Shown: piece by piece, positions 24,494 to 33,777 of the stretch | How positions within the stretch are numbered: position 1 is the first letter of the stretch | Layout: each line of letters begins with the position of its first letter | IMG/VR virus record: IMGVR_UViG_3300030090_003345 | Coordinates: 1-53,048 of that record | Source: a virus | Length of the DNA: 53,048 nt | Strand: one strand, 5' to 3' | The notes under the pieces: model-generated | The model's database searches: none | What the model saw: only the letters and a program-made list of their open reading frames with translations | What the model was told of the DNA's origin: nothing | Translations under genes and position numbers: made by a program

Positions 24494-25849
24494 CTAACCA
24501 AATATAGTTCTAATCGCGGCTTTACCTAGTTCCCCAGCAAGACCATTACGTAACTGCGTATCGTAGACATCCTGATTTTCAGCTATTTCCATTGCTAACA
24601 TGCCTAGCTCATGTTCTCGTTGTACGGCACTTTCTGACATATTAAATATCCACGCCGCTTCATCACGGTACTTCTGCCAAAGTTTGTTTTGAGCCGATTG
24701 AGTTATGTTAAGTAAGTTTTGTGTATTAATTCTGTTAGTTTCGTTTTGAAGAGCAGTATTTGCTGTATTAATGTCTCGTCTCCACACAGCGTTTGATTGA
24801 TCTATTTGAACCGCAAGCTGTGTTTCAAACCTATCTCTTGCGTCATTAACAGAAGCAACAAACTGTTTCATAGCATTGCCTTCATTGACATTAAATTGCT
24901 CTTGAGCGGCAAGTCTATTGGCGTTGGCGTTAGCAACTTGAACTTGCATTTCAGCGTAAAATTGATCTACTTGCGCTTGAGAAGTTGCGTTAAATTGACG
25001 AGAGGCATTGACTGCCGCCTGATCTGTAAACATTTTTTGTGTTTCGGTTTGAAAATTTAACTCCAAAGCCCTCTGTTCTAGTGACAGGTTTTGCATGTCT
25101 AAATTTAAAAACGATTGTGCATTTGTCACAGCCGCCTGTCTACGGAAGTCTAAATTAGATTTATCCATTGCGGCATAAAGCGCGGCATTTTGTAAAGTTG
25201 CCTGTTGGCGATTACTAAGGTTAGTTAAATCTAAAGTAGCGTATAGTTGAGCATCTTGAGACGCAATAGGAATACCAGCTTCCATCACCGCTTGGGTAAT
25301 AGCCGCCGCCGCCATAGAGCTTGCCCCTAGACCTCGTTGTGCCATCATGGCACCTATGGTTCTTACCGCTGGTGCCGCCCAAGGGGGAGGAGGTTTGCCC
25401 TCTTCAAATGATTTGAATAACTCCCCCAGTTGGTATTTAATAGTAGACTTTTCAGAAACAACGCCTTGTTCTGCATCCACAAGACTTTGTTCAGATACTG
25501 TTCCGACAATATCCCCAATTAAAGCTTCTTGGGATAACTTACCTTGTGTTGTTGTAGCCTCCGGGGTGTTAGGTGACGCGTAATTCTCGTAAAACGCCGC
25601 TGATACTTTTTGAGGAACAGGAACTTCTAAATTATCTACTTTAGTTTGCTGAGGGGTAATTGTTAAATCAGGTGTAGTCACATCAGTTGTGATTGTCTCA
25701 CCTTCTTCTAATTTTTTTTCAGTGGGCGTAAACGCTGTTCCAGCAGGTAACTTTGGATCAACAGAAGTAATATCAGCCTGTTCTTTTACTTGTGAAACAA
25801 GCTCTTCTGGTTTTTTAATTTCTTGAATGATTTCTGCTTGCGTTGCCAT
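24494..25849 (-). CDS. Helical internal virion protein, 451 aa
   Basis: Begins MATQAEIIQEIKKPEEL, with a Thr/Pro-rich N-terminal third. The second part (residues ~150-420) is a long run of helices rich in Asn, Gln and Ala (NRQQATLQNAALYAAMDKS, QVANANANRLAAQEQFN), with several near-repeats of a QAAVxNAxxF pattern. Such proteins are common in marine podoviruses as virion components, probably part of the ejected core. Start supported by position after the holin-like gene; no catalytic motif. Confidence 0.65.
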   Translation of the reverse strand: MATQAEIIQEIKKPEELVSQVKEQADITSVDPKLPAGTAFTPTEKKLEEGETITTDVTTPDLTITPQQTKVDNLEVPVPQKVSAAFYENYASPNTPEATTTQGKLSQEALIGDIVGTVSEQSLVDAEQGVVSEKSTIKYQLGELFKSFEEGKPPPPWAAPAVRTIGAMMAQRGLGASSMAAAAITQAVMEAGIPIASQDAQLYATLDLTNLSNRQQATLQNAALYAAMDKSNLDFRRQAAVTNAQSFLNLDMQNLSLEQRALELNFQTETQKMFTDQAAVNASRQFNATSQAQVDQFYAEMQVQVANANANRLAAQEQFNVNEGNAMKQFVASVNDARDRFETQLAVQIDQSNAVWRRDINTANTALQNETNRINTQNLLNITQSAQNKLWQKYRDEAAWIFNMSESAVQREHELGMLAMEIAENQDVYDTQLRNGLAGELGKAAIRTIFG

Positions 25850-25852
25850 ATC

Positions 25853-26224
25853 TTACTTCTTTATCTTATTTAATATCGCATCGCCTACTTTATACCCAAA
25901 TGCACTAAGTACACTTACATAAAGAAGACCCTGATAAAATTCTGGTAAAGCTTTGAGAGCGGCAAAGCCCTCATGGAGTCGGGTAATAACGGTAAGATCG
26001 TCAAAAGTTACAGCGTATGCTATAGCTAGTATAGGGAATGTTAAGACAATTGTAAAGAAATCGTCCCTCCACCCTGAGTTATTTAAAGCAATTTTTTCCC
26101 ACTCTGACTTATCTGCTAATTTTTCTAGCTTTACATCTCTTTTAATTTTATGCTCTTTAACCTTGCCGTCCATCCAATCTTTAGCAAGACTAACTACGCC
26201 TGATAATACGGTTCCCCATATCAT
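25853..26224 (-). CDS. Holin, GTA/3TM-type
   Basis: Small membrane protein of 123 residues with the features of the 3TM holin family first known from gene transfer agents. It has an amphipathic N-terminus, a basic stretch (KVKEHKIKRDVKLEKLADKS), the GWRDDFFTIVLTFPILAIAY segment, and FAALKALPEFYQGLLYVS ending GYKVGDAI. Two clear TM helices and a weaker N-terminal one fit. It would form the lesion that releases endolysin to the cell wall. The lysozyme gene is about 10 kb away in the same operon. Overlaps the next upstream gene by 4 bases (ATGA). Confidence 0.75.
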   Translation of the reverse strand: MIWGTVLSGVVSLAKDWMDGKVKEHKIKRDVKLEKLADKSEWEKIALNNSGWRDDFFTIVLTFPILAIAYAVTFDDLTVITRLHEGFAALKALPEFYQGLLYVSVLSAFGYKVGDAILNKIKK

Positions 26225-26436
26225 GTCAAAATACCCCGTAGTTCTGCAACTTCTTCACCTTCTTCTAGAGGTTTAAATTGAGGTATACACGCCATATGGT
26301 CAGGGCTAATTGAATCGCCCATAATTGCTTTTGCCTCCATCCAGCATTGCTGGGGAGTTTCATACTCTTTTACTACATGTAACTGCATAATTCCCGGTTG
26401 GATAAACGTATACAGCATTCCGACTACAATCCACAT
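26221..26436 (-). CDS. Small exported cysteine-pair protein, 71 aa (paralogue B)
   Basis: N-terminal hydrophobic segment (MWIVVGMLYTFIQPGIM) followed by a polar domain with two cysteines 20 or so residues apart (QQCWMEAKAIM ... DHMACIPQF). The layout is the same as in the neighbouring 60-residue gene: short hydrophobic start, Cys followed by a helix with EA, second Cys near the end. The pair look like tandem paralogues, likely periplasmic with a disulphide. Placed in the lysis region, so a spanin-like or envelope role is possible but unproven. Confidence 0.55.
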   Translation of the reverse strand: MWIVVGMLYTFIQPGIMQLHVVKEYETPQQCWMEAKAIMGDSISPDHMACIPQFKPLEEGEEVAELRGILT

Positions 26437-26618
26437 TATATTTTCAGCTTATCCGTTTGGATACATACTGCCTCATAGTTAATTTTAGGTTGAGGTGCAG
26501 TTTTCATAAACACCTCTCTAGCTTCAAAACACTTAGCCATCGTTGTGTACACCCCGTTTGGAAAGTACTTAACTCCTGTGTCCATCGCAATAATCACGAC
26601 CATGAACCACGTTATCAC
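26436..26618 (-). CDS. Small exported cysteine-pair protein, 60 aa (paralogue A)
   Basis: Starts MITWFMVVIIAMDTG, a short hydrophobic N-terminus, then TTMAKCFEAREVFM and YEAVCIQTDK. Two cysteines and the C-x2-EA helix line up with the neighbouring 71-residue product. Stop and start of the two genes overlap. Function unknown; context is holin-like genes on both sides. Confidence 0.55.
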   Translation of the reverse strand: MITWFMVVIIAMDTGVKYFPNGVYTTMAKCFEAREVFMKTAPQPKINYEAVCIQTDKLKI

Positions 26619-27067
26619 AATTTACCTTTAAAGTTCATGAACCACACTAGTGCGTAAATAAATATCCCAACGGCACAAAGAGTGCCGAGTATAATGCCAG
26701 CACTAATAAGGATTTCTTTAATTTGTTGCTTCTTACGGGCTTTCGCTTGTGCAATTCTTTTACGCTCATTTTCTTTCAATTGTTTCCGAGTGGCGATAAA
26801 TTTTTGGTAGTCATTCCAGAGGCCGGCACGACCACTGTAAATAAATAATTGTTTAATTTCAGCTTCACGCTGATTAATTTTTTCAAGCTCAAAGAAGGCT
26901 TCCATGTCACCGCCTTTTGCTTTTCTTTCAATTTGTTCTTTTGCGTCAGCAAGTTTAGTTAGTTGTGGGCCTAGTTCACCAACAGAGGTAATATGACCCG
27001 CAAATTCTTTAATAGCACCGATAGCATCGTTGGCTATCTTGACTGCGGCTATCGCTTCAAAAATCAC
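26615..27067 (-). CDS. Coiled-coil protein with C-terminal TM, 150 aa
   Basis: I choose GTG 27067, which shares TAGTG with the upstream stop and has AGGTGG just before it; the frame extends to 27148 but that part overlaps another gene and looks non-coding. The protein is helical and charged (LADAKEQIERKAKGGDMEAF, KQLKENERKRIAQAKARK) and ends in one strong TM helix (ILISAGIILGTLCAVGIFIY) plus a short basic tail. This tail-anchored coiled-coil layout suits an envelope or lysis factor. No named family. Confidence 0.55.
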   Translation of the reverse strand: MIFEAIAAVKIANDAIGAIKEFAGHITSVGELGPQLTKLADAKEQIERKAKGGDMEAFFELEKINQREAEIKQLFIYSGRAGLWNDYQKFIATRKQLKENERKRIAQAKARKKQQIKEILISAGIILGTLCAVGIFIYALVWFMNFKGKL

Positions 27068-27273
27068 TACACCACCTGCGTAATGAGTGCAACCACAGCC
27101 GAAATGACTGCAACAGTAGACATCATCACCATCGCCTCCAATCGCCATAGTCTTTTGTCAAGACCCTCTAGCTTGTCTTGCACGTAACTATAACGAATGG
27201 CACACTCCGCTTCATGTCTTTCTAACTGAAGTTTTGTTTCCATTTCTAAACTATGCTCTTGCTGTAATTTCAC
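27067..27273 (-). CDS. XhlA-like holin accessory protein, 68 aa
   Basis: N-terminal charged coiled coil (LEMETKLQLERHEAECAIR, then DKLEGLDKRLWRLE) followed by a single C-terminal TM helix (MMSTVAVISAVVALITQVV). This is the architecture of XhlA/hemolysin-type phage proteins that work with holins. It lies close to the 3TM-type holin gene. Start overlaps the previous gene by 4 bases. Confidence 0.6.
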   Translation of the reverse strand: MKLQQEHSLEMETKLQLERHEAECAIRYSYVQDKLEGLDKRLWRLEAMVMMSTVAVISAVVALITQVV

Positions 27274-27836
27274 AGTTCTTCAGGCCAATCATGAATGGGT
27301 GCGTTGCCTGTCACATTATTATCTTTGTCAACAGGCACATCGTACAAAGCCATAAACTTTGCCAACGTATCACACGCATTTATTTTATCTTCAATAGTTC
27401 CCGACGCAGTGCGTACAGCCGCTCGGTAATCCAGTATGGTACTTGATACCTGTTTTCCCGTCTCTGCCTGTCTCGTAACGAGCCAATCAGACGATTGTAA
27501 GCGGCTTCTCGCTGTTTCTTTGCATCGTTGGATGGCGGTGTACTTGAGTCCTCTTGTGATGACTTGATTTCCTTTTTTATCCAAGATGGGATTTCCTTCG
27601 GAGTCAACCTCGTTGATGTCTGCAAGAGATCGTTCGATGAGTGACGTTTTTTCGGCATTCCACCCCCAGTAGAAGCGATTGTCATAGGATTTTGGATCTA
27701 AAGAAGTGTCGTTAGTTAAACCTGCCGCCGCTTTTTCTTCATCTGTCCAGTTGTTCCAATTGGAAGGATGTTTAATTCCATCAACAGAAGTCCACGACCT
27801 CCCGACTCTAATTACTTTTCCTGCGTGAACCCACAT
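27270..27836 (-). CDS. Tail-fibre assembly-type protein, 188 aa
   Basis: Directly downstream of the large fibre gene and overlapping its stop, the usual place for a fibre chaperone. The N-terminal half has SNWNNWTDEEKAAAGLT and FYWGWNAE, which resembles the conserved part of phage tail-assembly or fibre-assembly proteins. The C-terminal half is helical (YTAIQRCKETARSRLQSSD) and ends acidic. It could assist trimerisation of the fibre; recognition is by pattern and position only. Confidence 0.55.
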   Translation of the reverse strand: MWVHAGKVIRVGRSWTSVDGIKHPSNWNNWTDEEKAAAGLTNDTSLDPKSYDNRFYWGWNAEKTSLIERSLADINEVDSEGNPILDKKGNQVITRGLKYTAIQRCKETARSRLQSSDWLVTRQAETGKQVSSTILDYRAAVRTASGTIEDKINACDTLAKFMALYDVPVDKDNNVTGNAPIHDWPEEL

Positions 27837-30800
27837 TATTCTGTGCCTCCGTTGGCAAATTTTAACGGTTGATCGGCAAATGCCATATAAATATACGATT
27901 CATTGGTTGTGTTTATATCACCAGAACCACCACGAATCTTAAACCCATTGCTTAAAAATGAAACATCATGGTTCGTCGCATCTGTTTGTTCTGCCGCACT
28001 TTCATTTGCCCTAAGATACACACCATCATCCGGTGTACGCTTATTATCATAAATAACCCAATCACGCCCAGCACTGGTTCCTTTGATCATCAACCATGCT
28101 GGTCTGAATCCGGTGTAAACAAACGGGGAGGTGTTCTCGTAATCGCTCCCGATTACATTGTCATCATAGATTCCAAACTTGGAATAACCCTCTTTTGGTG
28201 CAAAGCAGTACGCTATAGTCGCTCCTGTGTTATTTGCTATATTGGCACTTCCCAAACTAAACACACTAGACGTTGGCGTTGTGTCATTAAAGAGCGTTGC
28301 TTCATCAAGGTTTGCGCCATTGCTATTGAGTTTTATAAAATCGGTGTTTCCTAAACCAACATGGTACACTCCCCAATCATTGGTGTTATTTCTGTCACGA
28401 AAAATTATCCATTCGGGAACAGCCCCAAGTCCATGCCCTACTGTGGCATTAGAGCCTGTTCCGGTGTAGGAAATAATACTAAAGCCAGCCTCTGTACTGA
28501 CACTTCCTGTAGAATCTATCGTGCCTACACCTGTCGCACTCGCATCATTAGAAAAACTTGTCCCAGCTTTCCACAACCAGTAAACGTAGGTTTCACTATT
28601 ATTATTTAAATTCTGAAAATTTGATGAGCCTTGCGTTGCGGTGAAGCCGTCTGCATCAAAGCTACTTAAAAAACCAGAACTGGGCGACGATAATTCAGCA
28701 TCTGTTGAATTTGCCGCAAGATACTTTGTCACACCTCGTACTGAATCGAATAACGCATGACTTCGTGTTGCGCTCCTCGATTTTGACCATAACCAATCCG
28801 GCTGGAATCCTGCCCCTGTAAATGCTCTACTTGTGGCAGTATTTCCTGTCTCAGTGAGTGTGTTGAAATATTCCGTTGGGTTCTCTCCTTGGGCTGGGTC
28901 AATGGCAGGGGCTGGAAGATTGGCGGTGCTGAGTGCAACAAAACCATCGGGCGGTGTGTGGGCGAAAGATGACTGACCAAAGTTAAAGGTATTTGTTGAA
29001 ACGGAAGAACCAGATTCTTGACAGAACACAAGATACGAAAGCGAGGTATTTAAGTCTGATTTATTCGGTGTTCCGGCCGTGTTAGGCGCGGCATTTTTGC
29101 CAACGTAAATTTTCCCTGTGGTTAAATCCACTGCAAATGTAATTACATTTCCGGTTGACCAAGTTCCAGTAGAACTGCTTGATCCCTCGCCGTTTTCATC
29201 TCTATCCCTGTCATTTCCCTGTTGGGCGTACATCGATATGGAGTCTGATGTCGGATCGGTAGTATGGGGTTTGACGTCTGAGTTAATTATACCGATTAAG
29301 TTGCGGTTGCCCTGATTCGTCAAAGTGACTTCAAAATAAAACTTTTCATCTTTCATGGCTATCGTTGAAAAATAACACTTGTCATTTTGAACATTGACTG
29401 CTTTTAGATTTCCATCAGATAAAGTTGCACCCATAGGATTACTAGATGGATTGAGGGTAGCGTGATTGTCCGTAGGTGAATCACTGACGGTATCGTTGTG
29501 ATCTACATTAACGTGCTGAAAATCATTGTCGTTACTGCTGGAGTCGAGCCAGAAAGCCGCATCTCTTGTGTCTGCGAAAGCCATGTAGATGTAGGTTTTT
29601 CCTGAAGCCCCAACGTATGATCCTGTTCCTGCTGTGAATCCTGTGTTACTTATGTCAATTGTTTCAGACGCATCGGTGTTAGCTAAGTTTGGCCTTGATA
29701 TCCTATTACCGTTATCAGCGTTTCTGGTATTGTCCCAAAGAACCCAATCAGTTCCATTGTCTGTTATATTTTTTATTAAAATAAATGCAGGCTTAAATCC
29801 CGTTGTTATATTTGGCTGTCCAGTGTAGCTCCCAAACTTTGACACGCCAGTAGTTTCTGTCCAACAGTACATAATGTAGTTAGCACCATTAGAGTTAGTT
29901 GATCCAGCATATCCAAGATTCATTACTGAACTGGTAGGATCGTTTGTTCCAAATCTATCGCTTCCAGATGTTTCCTTATCTGTAGTGTTAAGAGAAAGAT
30001 AATATTGGATGCTTGTTAAACCTGAGTGCCAGACTGACCAGTTATCTGTTCCGCTAGTTCTACTTTTAGTTAAGACCCAAGAAGGCGTAGAGGACAGTCC
30101 GTGCCCCACTGTTGAGTTATTAGAACCGTTTCCAGTGTAGCTAACGATGCTGAACCCAGTGGTATCACTTGCAACAACTTTTGACTGAATAGTTCCCTTA
30201 ACATTTGTATACCCCTTTGTAGATGGAGTATTTGCCTGACCGCCCATGCCAGAGTGATTAGTACAATAGTAATAAAGAGTCGGTGCACCAGAAGCTACGG
30301 TAATTTCTGTGTAAGCACCGGATGATCCGGGTGTTCCGTTTGTTGTAACACCTGTGGTGTATTCAGAGCCACTACCGTGAGTTCCATCTGATGTTGTTGA
30401 AAAACGGAGAGGGTGTCCTGAGTTTGAACTATCTGATTGATCAAAACGATATGTGCCACCTTCAGATAACTCTAAAGTAATTGCACTAGTTCCAAAGTCA
30501 TCAAAGCGATATTTATTTCCACTGTCAGACACAACCTTAACTACATATGTAGCGGTCTGTGATGTTCCACCTGCGTCCCAACACCAAGCTACAATTGATT
30601 GGTCATCTCTATTTAAGCCGCCGTCAGAGCCAACAGTAAAGCCATCAGAGTCAAAAGACGAAAGGTCATTAGAGCTATTTACTTCGGCAATGGTTTGGTT
30701 GGAATTCAAACCAATGAGTGGGCCACGAACAGAATCATACAGATAGTGATCATCGGCGTTGTCTCTGTTTTTGATCCAAACAAAATCGGGTTCAAAGCCG

Positions 30801-31528
30801 GTTCCTGTGACAGACTGTGTGCCGCCGTTGCCCTCATACAAGACCGTGTTGAACGCTTCTACAGTTGTGTCATCTTCAAACGTCAGATGGAAGCCATTCG
30901 TCCCCATTGTGAAGTTGGAGGATGTAATGTTCTTGGGAACCCAGATGCCGTTTTTAGTTTCACCAAAAGCGTCAACGTCATGGGCTGTGCCGTCAATAAG
31001 AAATACTTCGGCTAAATAGCCATCATAACTTCCTTCGCCAGACCAATGATGAACCGTTGTATTATTAATGTTTAAGTCTGCGTTTTGTGACGGATAAGTC
31101 GCAGTGCTTAAAGATTGTAATGAACCATTGATATATATTTTTACACGATTTGATGCTGTTGCTTGTGTGGTATCAACTTCAAAAACAAAGTGATACCAAG
31201 CAGATGGATCACGCAACACTGCATTTGTTGTGCAATTAATGTTTGAATTATCTGGATGCCCAAACAGCCTTAATTGATCGTCGCTTGTAAACTGGATTGC
31301 TTCATAGTTGTTAGTTGTCAGGTTTGCTCGGAAGATAGTTTCAAAACCACCTACACCTTTTTTTGCCCAGAAGCTGATTGTAAAAGTTCTTCGATTGCCA
31401 GCAGATGATGGTGTCCTGCTTAATAATGCTGAATCGTCATCATTAAACCGCAGAGACCCATTGATGGTCTTCGGGTAGAAGCCACCGGATGCGTACATCC
31501 ATTGTGATGAACCGAATGGGCCACTCAT
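27836..31528 (-). CDS. Modular tail fibre / receptor-binding protein, 1230 aa
   Basis: Multi-domain adhesin. Residues ~20-215 look like a LamG/concanavalin-like jelly roll (FTISFWAKKGVGGFETIF, WYHFVFEVDTT, VKIYINGSLQ). Around 230-325, 460-560, 560-655 and again 885-1215 are repeats with the pattern GF-P-W-x-K/RDR-(D/N)W...Y/W, ending with YIYMAFAD twice. Residues ~328-435 are cupredoxin-like. Residues ~700-875 are SPRY-like (FYFEVTL, ITFAVDLTTGKIYVGKN, FAHTPPDGFVAL). The N-terminus MSGPFGSSQW should join the tail. Binding to host surface sugars is inferred. Confidence 0.8.
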   Translation of the reverse strand: MSGPFGSSQWMYASGGFYPKTINGSLRFNDDDSALLSRTPSSAGNRRTFTISFWAKKGVGGFETIFRANLTTNNYEAIQFTSDDQLRLFGHPDNSNINCTTNAVLRDPSAWYHFVFEVDTTQATASNRVKIYINGSLQSLSTATYPSQNADLNINNTTVHHWSGEGSYDGYLAEVFLIDGTAHDVDAFGETKNGIWVPKNITSSNFTMGTNGFHLTFEDDTTVEAFNTVLYEGNGGTQSVTGTGFEPDFVWIKNRDNADDHYLYDSVRGPLIGLNSNQTIAEVNSSNDLSSFDSDGFTVGSDGGLNRDDQSIVAWCWDAGGTSQTATYVVKVVSDSGNKYRFDDFGTSAITLELSEGGTYRFDQSDSSNSGHPLRFSTTSDGTHGSGSEYTTGVTTNGTPGSSGAYTEITVASGAPTLYYYCTNHSGMGGQANTPSTKGYTNVKGTIQSKVVASDTTGFSIVSYTGNGSNNSTVGHGLSSTPSWVLTKSRTSGTDNWSVWHSGLTSIQYYLSLNTTDKETSGSDRFGTNDPTSSVMNLGYAGSTNSNGANYIMYCWTETTGVSKFGSYTGQPNITTGFKPAFILIKNITDNGTDWVLWDNTRNADNGNRISRPNLANTDASETIDISNTGFTAGTGSYVGASGKTYIYMAFADTRDAAFWLDSSSNDNDFQHVNVDHNDTVSDSPTDNHATLNPSSNPMGATLSDGNLKAVNVQNDKCYFSTIAMKDEKFYFEVTLTNQGNRNLIGIINSDVKPHTTDPTSDSISMYAQQGNDRDRDENGEGSSSSTGTWSTGNVITFAVDLTTGKIYVGKNAAPNTAGTPNKSDLNTSLSYLVFCQESGSSVSTNTFNFGQSSFAHTPPDGFVALSTANLPAPAIDPAQGENPTEYFNTLTETGNTATSRAFTGAGFQPDWLWSKSRSATRSHALFDSVRGVTKYLAANSTDAELSSPSSGFLSSFDADGFTATQGSSNFQNLNNNSETYVYWLWKAGTSFSNDASATGVGTIDSTGSVSTEAGFSIISYTGTGSNATVGHGLGAVPEWIIFRDRNNTNDWGVYHVGLGNTDFIKLNSNGANLDEATLFNDTTPTSSVFSLGSANIANNTGATIAYCFAPKEGYSKFGIYDDNVIGSDYENTSPFVYTGFRPAWLMIKGTSAGRDWVIYDNKRTPDDGVYLRANESAAEQTDATNHDVSFLSNGFKIRGGSGDINTTNESYIYMAFADQPLKFANGGTE
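30224..30547 (-). other. Cupredoxin-like domain inside tail fibre
   Basis: Residues ~328-435 of the fibre. The order is beta-strands, then SGHPLRF (H372), then TLYYYCTNHSGMGGQ with C422, H425 and M428. H...C-x2-H-x2-M is the ligand set and the short loop spacing of amicyanin-type type-1 copper proteins. Whether it binds copper is unproven. Confidence 0.6.
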
Positions 31529-33777
31529 TAACTAAACGCCAACTGTGGAGCACCCAAAAGGATGCGGTTTGATGCCGCTACGACATACGGAATGATGTCT
31601 GTAGTGCTTGCGGCACTGGAGAGCGTTATCCCTGCACCAGCGGCTGTTTCGTAGTCTGTCCCCAAACTCAATGTTCTACCTCCAGTAGAGTCTTGTATGC
31701 ACACAATAAAGCCCGATTGACCAACCGTCTCAGTGGACGGGTTAGCCAACGTGACGTTACCTGTCAGTGTCAAAACAAAATTTTGGTTGGCAGAAAAGTC
31801 TAACGTGACACTGCCCGTATTCGACGTATCTGTGTCTGTCTTAGCTGTCGCAACAGCACCCACAGTCAAACCACCCGCTATGGTAACATTAGTTGTGCCT
31901 GTGGGGATCTCAATTACATCTGCGTCAGCATCGTTTTTGATTGTTACGTCGTTAGTAGAACCTTGTCCTGTAAGAATCAAACCCTCTGTCGATGTAAAAC
32001 CCATAGCCGCATTGTCACCAGCGGAGGTATCTCCGGTAGCCTCAACAGTGCCGCCAGTAATTACACCCGTGGTGGTGATAGCACTAGCACCGTTATCTAT
32101 AGCACCAAAGCCGCTTGTAATAGAGCCGCCGTCTAACGCTCCTACTGAAGTAATATTAGTTTGTGCCGCTGTTTGAAGAGTACCTGTTAAATTACCGTTG
32201 ATATTACCCGTTACATTTCCAACAACATTACCCGTAAATCCGTCTGACGTTACGGTGCCTAATGAAGAACCGCCATCGGCAAAAGTAATTGTGCCGCCAT
32301 CAGCATCTAGCGTAACTCCACCACTGGAGTTAAGCGTGACTGTTGTACCTGCAAGTTCTGCTGTACCATCAGCGGTAATTGAAATATTAGCGGCGGCGGC
32401 GGCAGTGTCCGTTGTTGCAATAGCCAACGTACCGTTTGTACCGGCGGTAATTGTAGCCGTATCATCAGTCGAACCAGTGAGGGTAATTACTTTACCATCA
32501 ACCGTAACATCGTCTACAGTTAAAGCCGATAAAGTTCCTAAAGAAGTTACGTTTGTCTGTGCCGCAGTTTGAAGAGTGCCCGTTAAATTACCGTTAATAT
32601 TACCAGTTACATTTCCAACGACATTACCAGTAAACCCGCTGGATGTTACAGTTCCTAACGACGAACCCCCATCAGAAAACGTTATAGTTCCGCCATCCGC
32701 ATCAAGTACAACCCCGCCACTAGAGTTAAGTGTTACTGTAGTGCCCGCAAGCTCTGCCGTTCCGTCGGCTGTTATAGTTATATTAGCGGCGGCGGCGGAG
32801 GCATCCGTAGTTGTGATATCTAACGTGCCATTTGTTCCTGCCGTTAGCGTTGCAGTATCGTCAGTAGAACCAGTTAAAGTAATGACCTTGCCATCTAAAG
32901 CTACGTCATCGGCAGTCACAGAACCCCCAGTAATAGCTCCCGTAGTAGTAATAGTACTTGACCCAGTATCAATGTTTCCAAAACCACTTGTTATTGACCC
33001 AGAGTCTACGGCACCTATTGATGTAATCGCACCACCTGTGTAAGTTTTAAGATCAGCGACAGTTATCTGTTTCATCGTGCCGTCGTCATTTAGAATGATT
33101 TGATCGGCATCTACTACGGTGGTGCTACTAGAAGAAGTATTACCATCCATGATATTCAGTTCAGCGGCTGTAGCAGTAACGTTGGTGCCACCAATATCCA
33201 ACGTAGTCATACTAACTTCACCAGCAACGGTGACTACACCAGAAGCTAGAGTCATCAAGTCAGTATCACTGGTGTGTCCGATTGTTGCACCGTCAATATT
33301 GATGTTGTCAATAACAGCCTGTGTTACAGCACTATTTGTACCTAACGTAATTCCGTCTACAGAACCTCCATCTATGTTCGCTGTGTCTGCTACAAGCGCG
33401 TCTGTGGTCACAGTGCCATCAAAGAACGCATCTTTAAACTCTACAGAACTAGTACCTAAATCCACATCGTTATCTGTAACGGGAACAATTGCACCATCTT
33501 GAAAACGAACCTGTTCTACAGTAGAACCCGCACCGCCCGCATCTACGAACACACCTACTCGATTATTAGTGTTGTCTACTACAACTTTATTTAGAGGTGT
33601 AGTTACACCCGGGTCGCCTATTAGACCAATTACAGGTCCCTCAGCCGCCGTCCCATCGTGCTTATGTCCAGTAGAATTATTAAAAGCGGAAAGAACCTGA
33701 TTAAACTCATCATTTGAGTGTGCCGCTGTTATAGTGTCGCCGTCAGAATACGAGGACTGCCTAGTGTATCCCGCCAT
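31528..33777 (-). CDS. Repeat-rich tail fibre / needle protein, 749 aa
   Basis: Begins MAGYTRQSSYSDGDTITAA, HNDEFNQVL-type start seen in phage fibre N-termini, then a long Thr/Gly/Asp-rich beta-helix-like shaft. Motifs GNVTGNINGNL and DLGTSSVEFKDAFFDG recur; the latter is typical of trimeric fibres. A 132-residue unit occurs twice in tandem (bases about 32144-32519 and 32540-32915). The C-terminal 130 residues are a compact head (GSVTLDFSANQNFVLTLTGN). It sits between tail nozzle and the modular fibre. Confidence 0.75.
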   Translation of the reverse strand: MAGYTRQSSYSDGDTITAAHSNDEFNQVLSAFNNSTGHKHDGTAAEGPVIGLIGDPGVTTPLNKVVVDNTNNRVGVFVDAGGAGSTVEQVRFQDGAIVPVTDNDVDLGTSSVEFKDAFFDGTVTTDALVADTANIDGGSVDGITLGTNSAVTQAVIDNINIDGATIGHTSDTDLMTLASGVVTVAGEVSMTTLDIGGTNVTATAAELNIMDGNTSSSSTTVVDADQIILNDDGTMKQITVADLKTYTGGAITSIGAVDSGSITSGFGNIDTGSSTITTTGAITGGSVTADDVALDGKVITLTGSTDDTATLTAGTNGTLDITTTDASAAAANITITADGTAELAGTTVTLNSSGGVVLDADGGTITFSDGGSSLGTVTSSGFTGNVVGNVTGNINGNLTGTLQTAAQTNVTSLGTLSALTVDDVTVDGKVITLTGSTDDTATITAGTNGTLAIATTDTAAAAANISITADGTAELAGTTVTLNSSGGVTLDADGGTITFADGGSSLGTVTSDGFTGNVVGNVTGNINGNLTGTLQTAAQTNITSVGALDGGSITSGFGAIDNGASAITTTGVITGGTVEATGDTSAGDNAAMGFTSTEGLILTGQGSTNDVTIKNDADADVIEIPTGTTNVTIAGGLTVGAVATAKTDTDTSNTGSVTLDFSANQNFVLTLTGNVTLANPSTETVGQSGFIVCIQDSTGGRTLSLGTDYETAAGAGITLSSAASTTDIIPYVVAASNRILLGAPQLAFS
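32144..32915 (-). repeat. Two tandem copies of a 396-bp coding repeat in fibre
   Basis: The stretch GCCGC(T/A)GTTTGAAGAG is found at 32165 and again at 32561, exactly 396 bases (132 codons) apart, and both copies keep near-identical proteins from DGKVITLTGSTDDTAT to LTGTLQTAAQTN. DNA differs mainly at third positions, so the duplication is old or under selection. It probably sets the length of the fibre shaft. Confidence 0.85.

Noticed and set aside
27380-27685. 101-residue second frame in the fibre assembly gene
   Set aside because: A shadow of the 188-residue gene; no ribosome site at its start.
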